Shown here in pieces: positions 54,853-64,000 of a DNA stretch of 64,000 nucleotides. The notes under the pieces were generated by a model. The model was not told the origin of the DNA. It worked only from the letters and a program-made list of their open reading frames with translations, and did no database searches. Numbering within the stretch: position 1 is the first letter of the stretch; the number at the start of each line of letters is the position of its first letter. Origin of the DNA: Culex pipiens pallens (lineage: Eukaryota > Arthropoda > Insecta > Diptera > Culicidae). The DNA lies in the NCBI RefSeq assembly GCF_016801865.2, contig NC_068937.1:70515373-70579372 (forward strand). Reading direction: 5' to 3'. The position numbers were made by a program, and so were the translations under genes.

Positions 54853-57351
54853 CAAAGATACCTAATTTAAAAAGATAGACAACTCCCAAAATCTGGGAAC
54901 AACGCTCAATCATCAAAACCGCAGAGCCATCTGGTGGGCTGACATCTAATTTGTCGAGCTTTTGAATGCCCGTACACGCACACAGTGAAACAAAATATGC
55001 GCGCACGCACACAGTCAAACACGGTAGTGATGTTGTTTTTCGTTCATCTCTTTCGCACTGTTTTGACCAAATTTTGACAGAGCGAGGAAAACATTCAGCG
55101 AAATGGCGAGCAAGTTTTGGAATTTCATGATTATTAATTAAGTTTAGATAAAATTGAACACCGGGCGGGTTTGGGCACAGTGGAAAAATCAATTCAATCA
55201 AAGATACTTAATGCAAAGCAGTTTTCATGGCAAACCAATCCATAACAAACCTGGATCCAGCCAAAGACGAAGGAAAATGCTCTGCTGGTAAATTCTTCCA
55301 GATATAGAACTGCCACAGGCTCCCAGGGACAAAAGCAGCAAACAGTTAGTGCCTTTTTCCGGTCTTCGAAGGAAACGCTACACGAGGACGTGGTAGAGTT
55401 AGAGAACAAAGGGGTCCTCAAGACGAGTTAATTGATAGGTTTACAAGCAGAACTATTTTCAGGTGATCCGGTAAGACCGGATTGGCCAACAATCGGACGT
55501 AGGTCAGACGGGTGTTACGGCAATATTTGTATTTTTAACGATATTTAAATCAATATTTTGGACTGTCTCAAAGCATCAAAGCAAATATAATCACGAGGGT
55601 TTTCTTACAAAATAAGTTATCACTTAAAATTATATTCTCACGTCACAAATTGATTCATTTACTACAGTCAAAACAGTGCAGATCAATACGTAAAAACAAC
55701 AAAAATGTACGCTAACTGATTGATTTGCTTCAAATAAAAATTCAAAACAAAAAGCGCTACGCACAGCAAAATACATCCATCTCGTGCGGTGGCGCGAAAA
55801 GCAGTGACAGTGAGAGCAGCAGCAAGCTTTTTCGTTTCTTGTGTTTCTTCTCTTCGCTGTGCTGAAACTTTATTTTTTTCTCTCGCTCTCCCACCATCGC
55901 TTTAAAGCTTATTGTTTGAATATTTTCCCGTTCGCATCGGAGTGGCGCTAGTGTTTTGATGCCTGAAATTTGACGGAGTTGACGGCATGTGGTGCTACGC
56001 AAAGTCACTCACACAATCATTGACTTCCCTCCAAGAGAAAAATCGCTTGGAGAGCGTTCGTTTGACATTCTACCGAGATTCCGATCATCTCTCCAATGAT
56101 AGCAATCATATGACTCCTGTCACTACGCAGCATACATTAGGAAGAGAGAGACAAAAACGAGAGAAAGAGAAAGAGCACGTTGCCTCGTTCGGGCGGCTGC
56201 TTGAGCTTGAGCACATGCCGTCAACTCCGTCCAATTTCAGGCATCAAAACACTAGCGCCACTCCGATGCGAACGGGAAAATATTCAAACAATAAGCTTTA
56301 AAGCGATGGTGGGAGAGCGAGAGAAAAAAAATAAAGTTTCAGCACAGCGAAGAGAAGAAACACAAGAAACGAAAAAGCTTGCTGCTGCTCTCACTGTCAC
56401 TGCTTTTCGCGCCACCGCACGAGATGGATGTATTTTGCTGTGCGTAGCGCTTTTTGTTTTGAATTTTTATTTGAAGCAAATCAATCAGTTAGCGTACATT
56501 TTTGTTGTTTTTACGTATTGATCTGCACTGTTTTGACTGTAGTAAATGAATCAATTTGTGACGTGAGAATATAATTTTAAGTGATAACTTATTTTGTAAG
56601 AAAACCCTCGTGATTATATTTGCTTTGATGCTTTGAGACAGTCCAAAATATTGATTTAAATATCGTTAAAAATACAAATATTGCCGTAACACCCGTCTGA
56701 CCTACGTCCGATTGTTGGCCAATCCGGTCTTACCGGATCACCTGAAAATAGTTCTGCTTGTAAACCTATCAATTAACTCGTCTTAAGGACCCCTTTGTTC
56801 TCTAACTCTACCACGTCCTCGTGTAGCGTTTCCTTCGAAGACCGGAAAAAGGCACTAACTGTTTGCTGCTTTTGTCCCTGGGAGCCTGTGACAGTTCTCT
56901 ATCTGGAAGAATTTACCAGCAGAGCATTTTCCTTCGTCTTTGGCTGGATCCAGGTTTGTCATGGATTGGTTTGCCATGAAAACTGCTTTGCATTAAGTAT
57001 CTTTGATTGAATTGATTTTTCCACTGTGCCCAAACCCGCCCGGTGTTCAATTTTATCTAAACTTAATTAATAATCATGAAATTCCAAAAGTTGCTCGCCA
57101 TTTCGCTGAATGTTTTCCTCGCTCTGTCAAAATTTGGTCAAAACAGTGCGAAAGAGATGAACGAAAAACAACATCACTACCGTGTTTGACTGTGTGCGTG
57201 CGCGCATATTTTGTTTCACTGTGTGCGTGTATGGGCATTCAAAAGCTCGACAACTTAGATGTCAGCCCACCAGATGGCTCTGCGGTTTTGATGATTGAGC
57301 GTTGTTCCCAGATTTTGGGAGTTGTCTATCTTTTTAAATTAGGTATCTTTG
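54853..57351. mobile_element. Foldback element D, ~2.5 kb
   Basis: The arms, about 54,853-55,992 and 56,208-57,351 (~1.14 kb each), are inverted near-identical copies around a ~215-bp loop. Long frames occur as mirror images (minus strand at 54,815-55,201 and plus strand at 57,003-57,479, from a shared MIELIFPLCPNPPGVQ) but match no family. No clear target duplication or transposase. Between the METTL3 fragment and this element only the 171-bp palindrome was recognised. Confidence 0.78.
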
Positions 57352-57429
57352 GCCATAGTCATGGCTTCGGAGGTAGGTACTCTAAAACGGTTAACAACAC
57401 GTTAAAACGGTGCTTTCAAAATAACCCTA

Positions 57430-58450
57430 TAAATTTTCCTCAAACAAAAAATAGATTGATCAAGGTATTAGCTATTTGAAAATTGCGTAAAATCATTAAA
57501 ATAAAGAATGAATTAATCATCTCCCAAAAGACCAGGTACACCCAAAGGAAAAATATATCTCAAAATCTGCAACAGTGGATTTGCTGCAGAATATGTCACA
57601 TTTTATAACATTTTTTGCAGCAAGCCCGTAGATCATTTTTGCTCGCTTGTAAACATATCAGCGATCTGCAGTTCTCACCAACACATATAATGCAGGCTCA
57701 TCCGCGAGCAACACTCCAAAGAGAAGAATATGTTTGTGCTCTTTATCTCACATCTCATCAAGCGTCCATGGCGCGGTGGTAGCGTGTCGGATCAATAACA
57801 AGTTGGTGGTTCAATCCTCGTTCTGTTAAGGGTTTTTTTGTGTGAAATACAAATACAACCAAAAAGCCGTCGGTAATGTCGATAATTGTCGGGCAAAAAT
57901 GTCATACCCCTATATCGCAAAAAATGCATGAGGACAGTTTTCATGCAGATTCTGATATACTTTCATGCCACCATACATCACAATCATGCGACCACCGGTT
58001 GGGTGTAGTAATTGTGTGAGCTTCTAGCAGATGAGACGAATGAAGCTAACGTAGGTAATCTCAAATACTCAAAACTTTAAAATTCGATATCTCTGGAACG
58101 AAACATATTCATTTCTGTCAATGAGTGATTCTTAGGTAAAACTGGCCGGGGAACACGATGGCGAGTTTCAATAAAAAAAAAATGGGGTGTTTTGAGATAC
58201 GGCCATTAAAAATTTTCAATTGCGCAATATAGGTAGAAAAAATAAATTAATCAAAATTTTGATCTCATAAAACGATTCTACGTCCAATTTCCTTCAAAAT
58301 TGAGCTCAAGACCGACTCTCTACGATTTGTGGTTCCTGAGCTATAACTGTTTGAAACTAGGAGGTTCGCTCAAAAATCGATTTTTTGGGGAGGTATGAAA
58401 ATGGAGAGGGTGGTCCGATTTGGATGAAAAACTAAAACTGAAACAAGAAA
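57430..58450 (+). repeat. Second copy of a foldback E arm, split by a chimeric element
   Basis: The flanks of the chimera at 57,539 match 62,795-63,310 (CAAACAAAAAATAGATT, then TCGATATCTCTGGAACG and GGCCGGGGAACACGATGG). This is one arm's worth of foldback E, diverged by several percent. Confidence 0.7.
57539..58005 (+). mobile_element. TIR/SINE chimeric element, copy 3
   Basis: 467 bp, CACCCAA/TTGGGTG ends between TA dinucleotides (57,537-57,538 and 58,006-58,007). The empty site is preserved in foldback E near 62,895. The tRNA-like stretch is at about 57,762-57,830 with the B box GGTTCAATCC. Confidence 0.74.
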
Positions 58451-58968
58451 AATTTAAACGAGAAATGTAAGTTTTCGTGGAACAAAAGTTGCTCAAAATG
58501 ACGTGTTTGTGAGCAAAATAAAAAAAAATTGAAGAAAAATATCGGGCATTAGAGGGATAACATAATAAGTCAAGAGCAAATTTTTATATCCATTACCGCC
58601 TGTTAAAAACTATGGCCACCTCTGGTGTAGGTTCTTATAAGAATGCTTACCTGGAACAAATTTCATTTCATATTGACTAGAAGAGTGTTGTTCATCAAAG
58701 TCCTTGAAAGATAAAAAAATGTTAGAAACGAAACAAAAACGACGATGGCATCTGGACGTTGTTGGGAACCACAATTTAGTTCATGGAGCGGACAACGATC
58801 AGACGACCATGTCTCATGCCCTACAGACTATTGACTTTGTTTCGGCTGCACAGCAAAAAAAGTAGTAATCCAGCTGCGTGTAAAAGGCCTGGGTGTAAAA
58901 TAAACTTTGCAATATTTTATGAAATTCAATGTAATATTACACACTGAAATATTTAGCCCATTAGTATA
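58451..58968. other. Non-coding stretch
   Basis: AT-rich; no ORF, TIR or tRNA-like motif recognised. Confidence 0.4.
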
Positions 58969-58982
58969 GGAAACCTGCTTGA

Positions 58983-61518
58983 ATTTTTTTTTTTTTTTTG
59001 AATTAAATATACTTTATTGAATCTTTCTTATAATAATTACATTTGGTTTACATAATAAGTGGTCAGCTGTGGCTCTTCAGCTTTAATTTGCTTTTCGTGA
59101 TTTAAACACTGTTCATTTTCATAACTTTAAAAATATATGATTTATCATTTTTGTAACACTAGGTACAATGAGGAAAAAAAAAATGTTAAGAAAACATAAC
59201 CTAACCTAAAACTAACTTAAACTTACAATAAACTAAACCAATCCTTGAATCAAGGGGTATTCAGAAATAGCACATTTTTCCCTGAATTTCAAACATTTTT
59301 CTTGAATCTTCTGATCCAACATTTTTACTTCTGCTAATTCATGAACCTCACTTGATCTTGTCCAGCCAGGAACATTCAAAACCATTTTGAGTACCTTGTT
59401 TTGGACACGCTGGAGCTTCAATTTATGAGTTCTAGCGCAACACTCCCAAACAGGTACTGCATACTCAATAACGGGGTAAATTATTTGTTTGTAAACTGCT
59501 AGCTTATTTTTCAAAGAAAGCTTTGATTTTCTGTTAATTAAAGGGTACAAGCACCTGATGAGAATGCTGCACTTGTTCAATATTTTGTCTACATGCTGCC
59601 GAAACAAAAGTTTCGAGTCAAGTATGAGACCTAAGTAGACAACTTCCTTTGACCAGGGTATCGAAACATCATTCATTTTTATCAAAACATCATCCTTTGG
59701 GACAAATCTGGCCGATTTGGAAAGAGGAAAAATGATGGTTTGAGTTTTTGCTGCATTTATACGAATTTTCCAGTCGCCAAAGTATTCGGAAAGAACGTCA
59801 AGACCCTTCTGAAGACGGCCAACTAAATATCTGGTTATTTTACCCTTATAAATAACGGCAGTGTCATCAGCAAAAAGTGACAACACACCATTACCAGGAA
59901 GAGTAGGCAAATCAGATGTAAAAATATTGTACAGAAGTGGGCCAAGAATACTTCCTTGGGGAACCCCAGCATCAATGTTGAATAATCCAGAAGCAATCCC
60001 ATTCAGAAAAACCCTGAACGATCTCTCCGAAAGATAGTGCTGGATAATTTTGATAAGATACATTGGAAAACCGTATAAATACAGTTTATGTATCAAACCA
60101 TCATGCCAAACATTGTCAAAAGCCTTCTCAACATCCAACAAAGCCATAGCAGTTGATTTAGACTCAAGCTTATTCTGCTTGATGATTTTGGTTACTCTCG
60201 TAAGCTGATGAGCAGTATTATGTCCCTTACGGAAGCCAAACTGCTCATTCAAAATTATATTATTATCGTTGGTAAAATCCAAAAGCCTTGAATAGATGAC
60301 CTTCTCAAAGAGTTTGGACAGACTACTCAAAAGACTAATGGGACGATAACTTGTAGGCGATGTTGGATCTTTTTGAGGCTTCAAAATTGGTATGACTTTG
60401 CCCAGTTTCCAATTGGTGGGGAAGTAACCAAGTTGCAAACATTTATTGAATATATTGGCTAGATGTTGAAAGAACTGATCACTCTGTTTTTTCAACACTA
60501 GATTAAAAATGTTATCAAAGCCAGGAGCTTTCATATTTTTCATTTGTTTTACTGCAACTTTGACTTCCTCACCAGAAACATGGGAATCTGCAGGAAATTC
60601 AAAGGTAGAGTTATTAATTGTTGAAATACTATTGGCAACTGATGTTTCTTTAGGGCTGGTCATGGAAGCGCCAAGATTATGAGAACTAACAAAATGAAGC
60701 CCAAGTGCATTTGCCTTTTCCTCGGATGTAATCAAGGGAGAATCCTCAACAATAAGAGGAGGAATAGGCTTTGGTTTGTTTTTAAGAACTTTAGAAAGTT
60801 TCCAAAATGGTTTTGAATAATTCCCAAGCTGGCTTACATGTTTTGAAAATTCTTGATTTCTGATATTGTCAAGTCGGTCTTGTATGATTTTGTTCAAATT
60901 GTTCACTGAAATCTTTTTGTCATAGTCCCCAGTCCGTTGATATTGTCTCCTATAAACATTCCTTAGTCTTATCAAGTGTTTAGTATCTACGTCAATATCA
61001 GTTACCTTAAAATTAACAGGAACCTCCCGAACGTTGGCAGCCTCTGCTTGGTTGATAGCCTGCTGGATCACCTCCAGCGAACGATCAATATCGGCAGAAG
61101 TTTCCGGGTGTTGATCATAGTCGATGTTGCTGTCGACCACTTGCTGAAACTGCTGCCAGTCAACGTTGTGGTAATCTTTCCGGGTTGGTTGCCGCTGCGG
61201 AGTAACGGATGCTCCAACCTCCACAACCACCGGATAGTGATCAGAACTCAACTCTTCAAACACCTCAGGATGAGCCACGTTCTCAGCCATATTGGTAATG
61301 AAGAAGTCGATGATTGAGTGATTCCCAGACCGAGCCACCCTCGTTGGACGATCTGGACTCACAACGTTGTAGTATCCGTTTTGCAGATCGTTGTGCAGAA
61401 TCACTCCGTTCCGATTCCTCCTGCTGTTGCCCCAAACTTCATGCTTCGCGTTGAGGTCACCAGCGATGATGTACTTTGCGCTCCGCCGTGTCAGCTTCTG
61501 GATATCGCTCTTCAGTTT
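58983..61518 (-). mobile_element. 5'-truncated Jockey-clade element with 14-bp target duplication
   Basis: The string GGAAACCTGCTTGA occurs at 58,969-58,982 and 61,519-61,532. On the minus strand the 3' end is an A run (T run at about 58,984-58,999) preceded by AATAAA (complement at about 59,013). The 5' end is truncated inside the endonuclease. This is a different, less decayed family member than the copies at 15-48 kb. Confidence 0.87.
59233..61518 (-). CDS. Jockey-clade ORF2: partial endonuclease and complete reverse transcriptase
   Basis: The frame is open from the truncation point at 61,518 to the stop at 59,233; its first ATG after truncation is at 61,404. The partial endonuclease shows YIIAGDLNAKHEVWGNS, SIIDFFITN and ELSSDHYPVVVEV. 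The RT shows SYRPISLLSSLSKLFEKVI, LLDVEKAFDNVWHDGL, AGVPQGSILGPLLYNIF and the catalytic SLFADDTAV (about 59,880), then a Jockey thumb (VYLGLILDSKLLFRQH). There are no stops over ~760 codons, so it is recent, but the missing N-terminus with the first endonuclease residues makes it non-autonomous. A ~250-base 3' UTR follows. Confidence 0.87.
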   Translation of the reverse strand, partial: KLKSDIQKLTRRSAKYIIAGDLNAKHEVWGNSRRNRNGVILHNDLQNGYYNVVSPDRPTRVARSGNHSIIDFFITNMAENVAHPEVFEELSSDHYPVVVEVGASVTPQRQPTRKDYHNVDWQQFQQVVDSNIDYDQHPETSADIDRSLEVIQQAINQAEAANVREVPVNFKVTDIDVDTKHLIRLRNVYRRQYQRTGDYDKKISVNNLNKIIQDRLDNIRNQEFSKHVSQLGNYSKPFWKLSKVLKNKPKPIPPLIVEDSPLITSEEKANALGLHFVSSHNLGASMTSPKETSVANSISTINNSTFEFPADSHVSGEEVKVAVKQMKNMKAPGFDNIFNLVLKKQSDQFFQHLANIFNKCLQLGYFPTNWKLGKVIPILKPQKDPTSPTSYRPISLLSSLSKLFEKVIYSRLLDFTNDNNIILNEQFGFRKGHNTAHQLTRVTKIIKQNKLESKSTAMALLDVEKAFDNVWHDGLIHKLYLYGFPMYLIKIIQHYLSERSFRVFLNGIASGLFNIDAGVPQGSILGPLLYNIFTSDLPTLPGNGVLSLFADDTAVIYKGKITRYLVGRLQKGLDVLSEYFGDWKIRINAAKTQTIIFPLSKSARFVPKDDVLIKMNDVSIPWSKEVVYLGLILDSKLLFRQHVDKILNKCSILIRCLYPLINRKSKLSLKNKLAVYKQIIYPVIEYAVPVWECCARTHKLKLQRVQNKVLKMVLNVPGWTRSSEVHELAEVKMLDQKIQEKCLKFREKCAISEYPLIQGLV

Positions 61519-62090
61519 GGAAACCTGCTTGACCGAAATGTCAAGCTCATATATGGGTCATTCCACCTGAAGTGTGCAAGAAAAAATGCAAATTTGAAAA
61601 TTACCATCTCCGATTCTGCTCAAATTTGGCAGAGCTGTTAAGACTATCAAAACATGCAAAAATCCCGAATTTCATCCAAATCGGACCACCCCTTCCCTTT
61701 TTGTACCCTCCCAAAAAATCGACATTTTGGCGATTTTTGAGCGAAACCCCTATCTTCAAACGACGATAACTCAGGAACCACAAATCTTAGAGGGTCGGTC
61801 TTAGACTCAATTAGAACGTAGAATCCATTTCCGTGATCAAAATTTAGATTAAAATATTTGTTCTACCTGTATTGCGTTACATTAAATAGCCGTATCTCAA
61901 AACAGCCCTATTTATTTTTTAAATTTGACCTCACCATCGTGTTCCCCGGCCAATTTTACATAAGAATCACTTATCGACAGAGGTATCGAATTTTAATGTT
62001 TTGAGTATTTGAGATCACCTAAGTTAGCTACACTCGCCGCCTCTGCTAGAAGCACTAAGTCGTGCTGATCAATAATTACTAATTAATGTA

Positions 62091-62345
62091 ACACTGCCGC
62101 TTGAAGTAAGTCCGTCCCATATGTAATTTCGTCAATTTTGAAGTAATAATGCAGTTTGGTTCGAATTCATGTGACCTATCAGAAAAACCAATAAAATGTA
62201 GTACTTTGTTCCACAAACCATAGAAAATTCACTTTATCGAAAAAAAAAATCTTACACGTAGCCTTATGGGTGGGACAAATTTGAAGTGCGTTTTTCTCGG
62301 CTTGCTGTTTTTACATATGGGACGGACTAGATTTGAGCGGCAGTA
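62091..62345. mobile_element. Short MITE nested in foldback E
   Basis: Inverted ends: ACTGCCGCTTGAAGTAAGTC (from about 62,092) against the complement of the GACTAGATTTGAGCGGCAGT segment ending at about 62,344; both arms contain GTCCCATATGT. About 255 bp, non-coding. Confidence 0.6.
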
Positions 62346-62504
62346 CAGCCAGCTCTACATTTGTTCTCGCTTCAAATAAAAGAAGAAATAAAAGAAATAA
62401 TTTGATAAAGTGGGAAGAAATGAGGAATTAGGAAAGATATGAAAATAATAGAAAAATGATAAATTTTTGAAAATTGTATTGTAGAAACTCTGTAGCATTT
62501 GCAA

Positions 62505-62700
62505 ATTGATCGAGCCGCGTAGCCCAGTCATCGAGCCGCGTAGCTTCCGCCTCGTAAGCGATAGATCGGGGTTCAATTCCCAGCTCGGAACAATACAACT
62601 GGTGATCTTTTCCCTTCTGGATTCGATTGCTTAGTAAAGGGCTTAGCCGGCCCCGATACTTTTCATGGGTGTTCCCCTCAGGAACAGGGAAGGATTTTTT
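62505..62700 (+). repeat. tRNA-derived SINE-like sequence in foldback E loop
   Basis: TCGAGCCGCGTAGC occurs twice (about 62,509 and 62,530) before TTCCGCCTCGTAAGCG and a B box GGGTTCAATTCCC (62,569-62,581). A ~100-base body follows with a T run at about 62,696. The A box is degenerate. Confidence 0.5.
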
Positions 62701-63459
62701 TTATTTGCAAGTAAATATTAAAAGTTCAAATTTTACTTAATATGGTTCAATGACACTGGGATCAGGAAAAACAGTGCATTAAAAATTACTCAATAAATAT
62801 TCCTTAAACAAAAAATAGATTGTTCAAGGTATTGATTATCTCAAAACCGCATAAAATTATAAAAATAATTCATCTTACAGAACAACAGGTAGTAATTATT
62901 GATCAGCACGACTAGCAGATGCGGCGAGTGTAGCTGATGTTGGTAATCTTAAATACTCAAAACTTAAAAAATCGATATCTCTGGAACGAAACATATTCCT
63001 TTCTGTCGATAAGTGATTCTTATGTAAAATTGGCCGGGGAACACGATGGTGAGGTCAAATCAAAAAAAATAATAGGGCTGTTTTGAGATACGGCCATTTA
63101 ATGTTTTCAATTGCACAATACAGGTAGAAAACATATTTTACACGGAAATGGATTCTACGTCCAATTTCCTTCAAAATTGAGTCTCAGACCGACCCTCTAA
63201 GATTTGTGGTTCCTGAGTTATCGTAGTTTGAAGATAGGGGTTTTGCTCAAAAATCGCCAAAAAGTCGATATTTTGGGAGGGTACAAAAAGGGAGGGGGTG
63301 GTCCGATTTGGATGAAATTCGGGGTTTTTGCATGTTTTGATAGTCTCAACAGCTCTGCCAAATTTGAGTAGAATCGGAGATGGTAATTTTCAAATGCTGT
63401 TCCGCTTCAGATGGAATGACCCATATGCGTTAATCCTTTCTATTCTTCATTCCAATGCA

Positions 63460-63542
63460 TTGGTCAGATTGCCGAGCGGGCTAAGGCGCCAGTCCGTACT
63501 GTTGGCGCTGGGTTTGAATCCCGTCGGTTGCACCTTTTTTTG
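63460..63542 (+). repeat. tRNA-Leu-like sequence with Pol III-type terminator
   Basis: TTGCCGAGCGGGCTAAGGCG resembles the A-box region of tRNA-Leu. A hairpin (GCGCCAGT...ACTGTTGGCGC) stands where the anticodon arm would be, and the B box is GGTTTGAATCCC. Seven T follow directly, as in a Pol III terminator. The acceptor stem pairs poorly and the variable arm is missing, so this is a pseudogene or SINE head rather than a working tRNA. Confidence 0.5.
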
Positions 63543-64000
63543 TGTTTACAACAATTGTACATGCAGTGTGTAATATTAAGTGTCTTTTTTTACGGAGGTG
63601 AAAAAAAAATGAAATTAAAAGCCTAGGCTTCAACATTTGGATTAGAGCGTCCAATTTTCCGTCCCGGAAAAAAAATCCTGGGAATTCCCGGGATTTCCCG
63701 TAAAAAATACTTGCCGTTGCCCGGGAAATTTATAAATTTCCCGGGAATTCCCAAAAATCAAGCGGAAGTATACATTTTCTTAATTTTTTGGACTATTCAA
63801 AGAGTAATTGGATATAGAATAAAGAATATTTAAACCGAGGGGCGCGAAACTGGCCTTAATATATTTAATTTGCGCATTTAATGTATTACTGAATTAAATT
63901 CCTCTTGTCAACGAACATTTGACAGCGCCCAACCTGCTTTGTCGAAAACATTGATTTGTTTTGCGTCTCCTTCGCACACCCGCCTGTCAAGTTGGGTGAT
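63543..64000. other. Non-coding end of window with CCCGGGAA-rich patch
   Basis: At 63,656-63,757 short words such as TCCCGGGAATTCCC recur in both orientations, giving self-complementary low-complexity DNA. Nothing else is recognised. Confidence 0.5.

Larger units (their letters stand above)
61554..63423. mobile_element. Foldback element E, 1,870 bp, TA target duplication
   Basis: The ends TGGGTCATTCCA and TGGAATGACCCA lie between TA dinucleotides (61,552-61,553 and 63,424-63,425). The arms reach inward to about 62,080 and 62,897. The loop carries a nested inverted-repeat insert (about 62,091-62,345, ends CACTGCCGCTTGAA and CAAATCTAGTCCGTC-type complements) and tRNA-like sequence. TA is typical of Tc1/mariner-type mobilisation. 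Confidence 0.78.

Noticed and set aside
54815..57479. Mirror-image frames of 128 and 158 codons
   Set aside because: They lie in the arms of foldback D; no family match, and a better explanation is duplicated non-coding sequence.

Overview
This 64 kb window looks like insect chromosomal DNA, most probably from a culicine mosquito (Culex-like). The evidence is a dense mixture of Juan-like Jockey and LOA-type non-LTR elements, Ty3/gypsy (including Mag-type) and Ty1/copia elements, foldback MITEs, tRNA-derived SINE sequence, and two spliced exons of an insect-style myotubularin-related gene. There is no bacterial organisation, CRISPR array or rRNA. Nearly everything is transposable-element sequence, much of it nested; the species call is inference.

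Layout. 1-15,033: a LOA-like non-LTR element on the minus strand, running off the left edge, split in its ORF2 by a young Ty3/gypsy element (2,122-11,948; 1,234-bp LTRs with one difference seen; 4-bp target duplication TTCC). The LOA element itself sits inside the gag of a Juan-like Jockey element (minus, up to ~17.77 kb), which also holds an RT-less element called X0 here. 17.8-21 kb: degraded unique-looking DNA, a direct duplication and two convergent tRNA-like modules. 21.0-30.6 kb: a large foldback element whose left arm holds a CACTA-like insertion and whose loop holds a Mag-type LTR element (23,711-29,922). That element is itself broken by a TIR/SINE chimera, a second X element (X1) and an internal deletion. 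31.0-36.8 kb: a hAT-type MITE and two exons of a host GRAM-domain (MTMR10/12-like) gene on the minus strand; a decayed copia element fills the intron between them. 37-48 kb: two more broken copies of the same Jockey family, the second interrupted by the chimera, a short insert and a third X element (X2) that carries its own foldback insertion and a 126-bp minisatellite. 48.9-58.4 kb: three long foldback structures, plus pieces of host coding sequence including a METTL3 pseudogene without its catalytic motif. 58.9-64 kb: a 5'-truncated Jockey element with a 14-bp target duplication, a TA-flanked foldback with nested SINE material, and a tRNA-Leu-like sequence.

How it fits together. Only the MTMR-like exons look like a functioning host gene. 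The Ty3/gypsy element at 2-12 kb looks recently active: its gag and protease frames are linked by a textbook -1 slippery heptamer, and its RT-integrase lies in a third frame with its own well-placed ATG. The least explained material is the X family (three divergent copies, 23-24-bp target duplications, ATGCT-type tails, no RT, and a conserved 3' block directly after a splice-acceptor-like motif) and the ~470-bp elements that combine DNA-transposon-like TIRs with an internal tRNA-like Pol III promoter.
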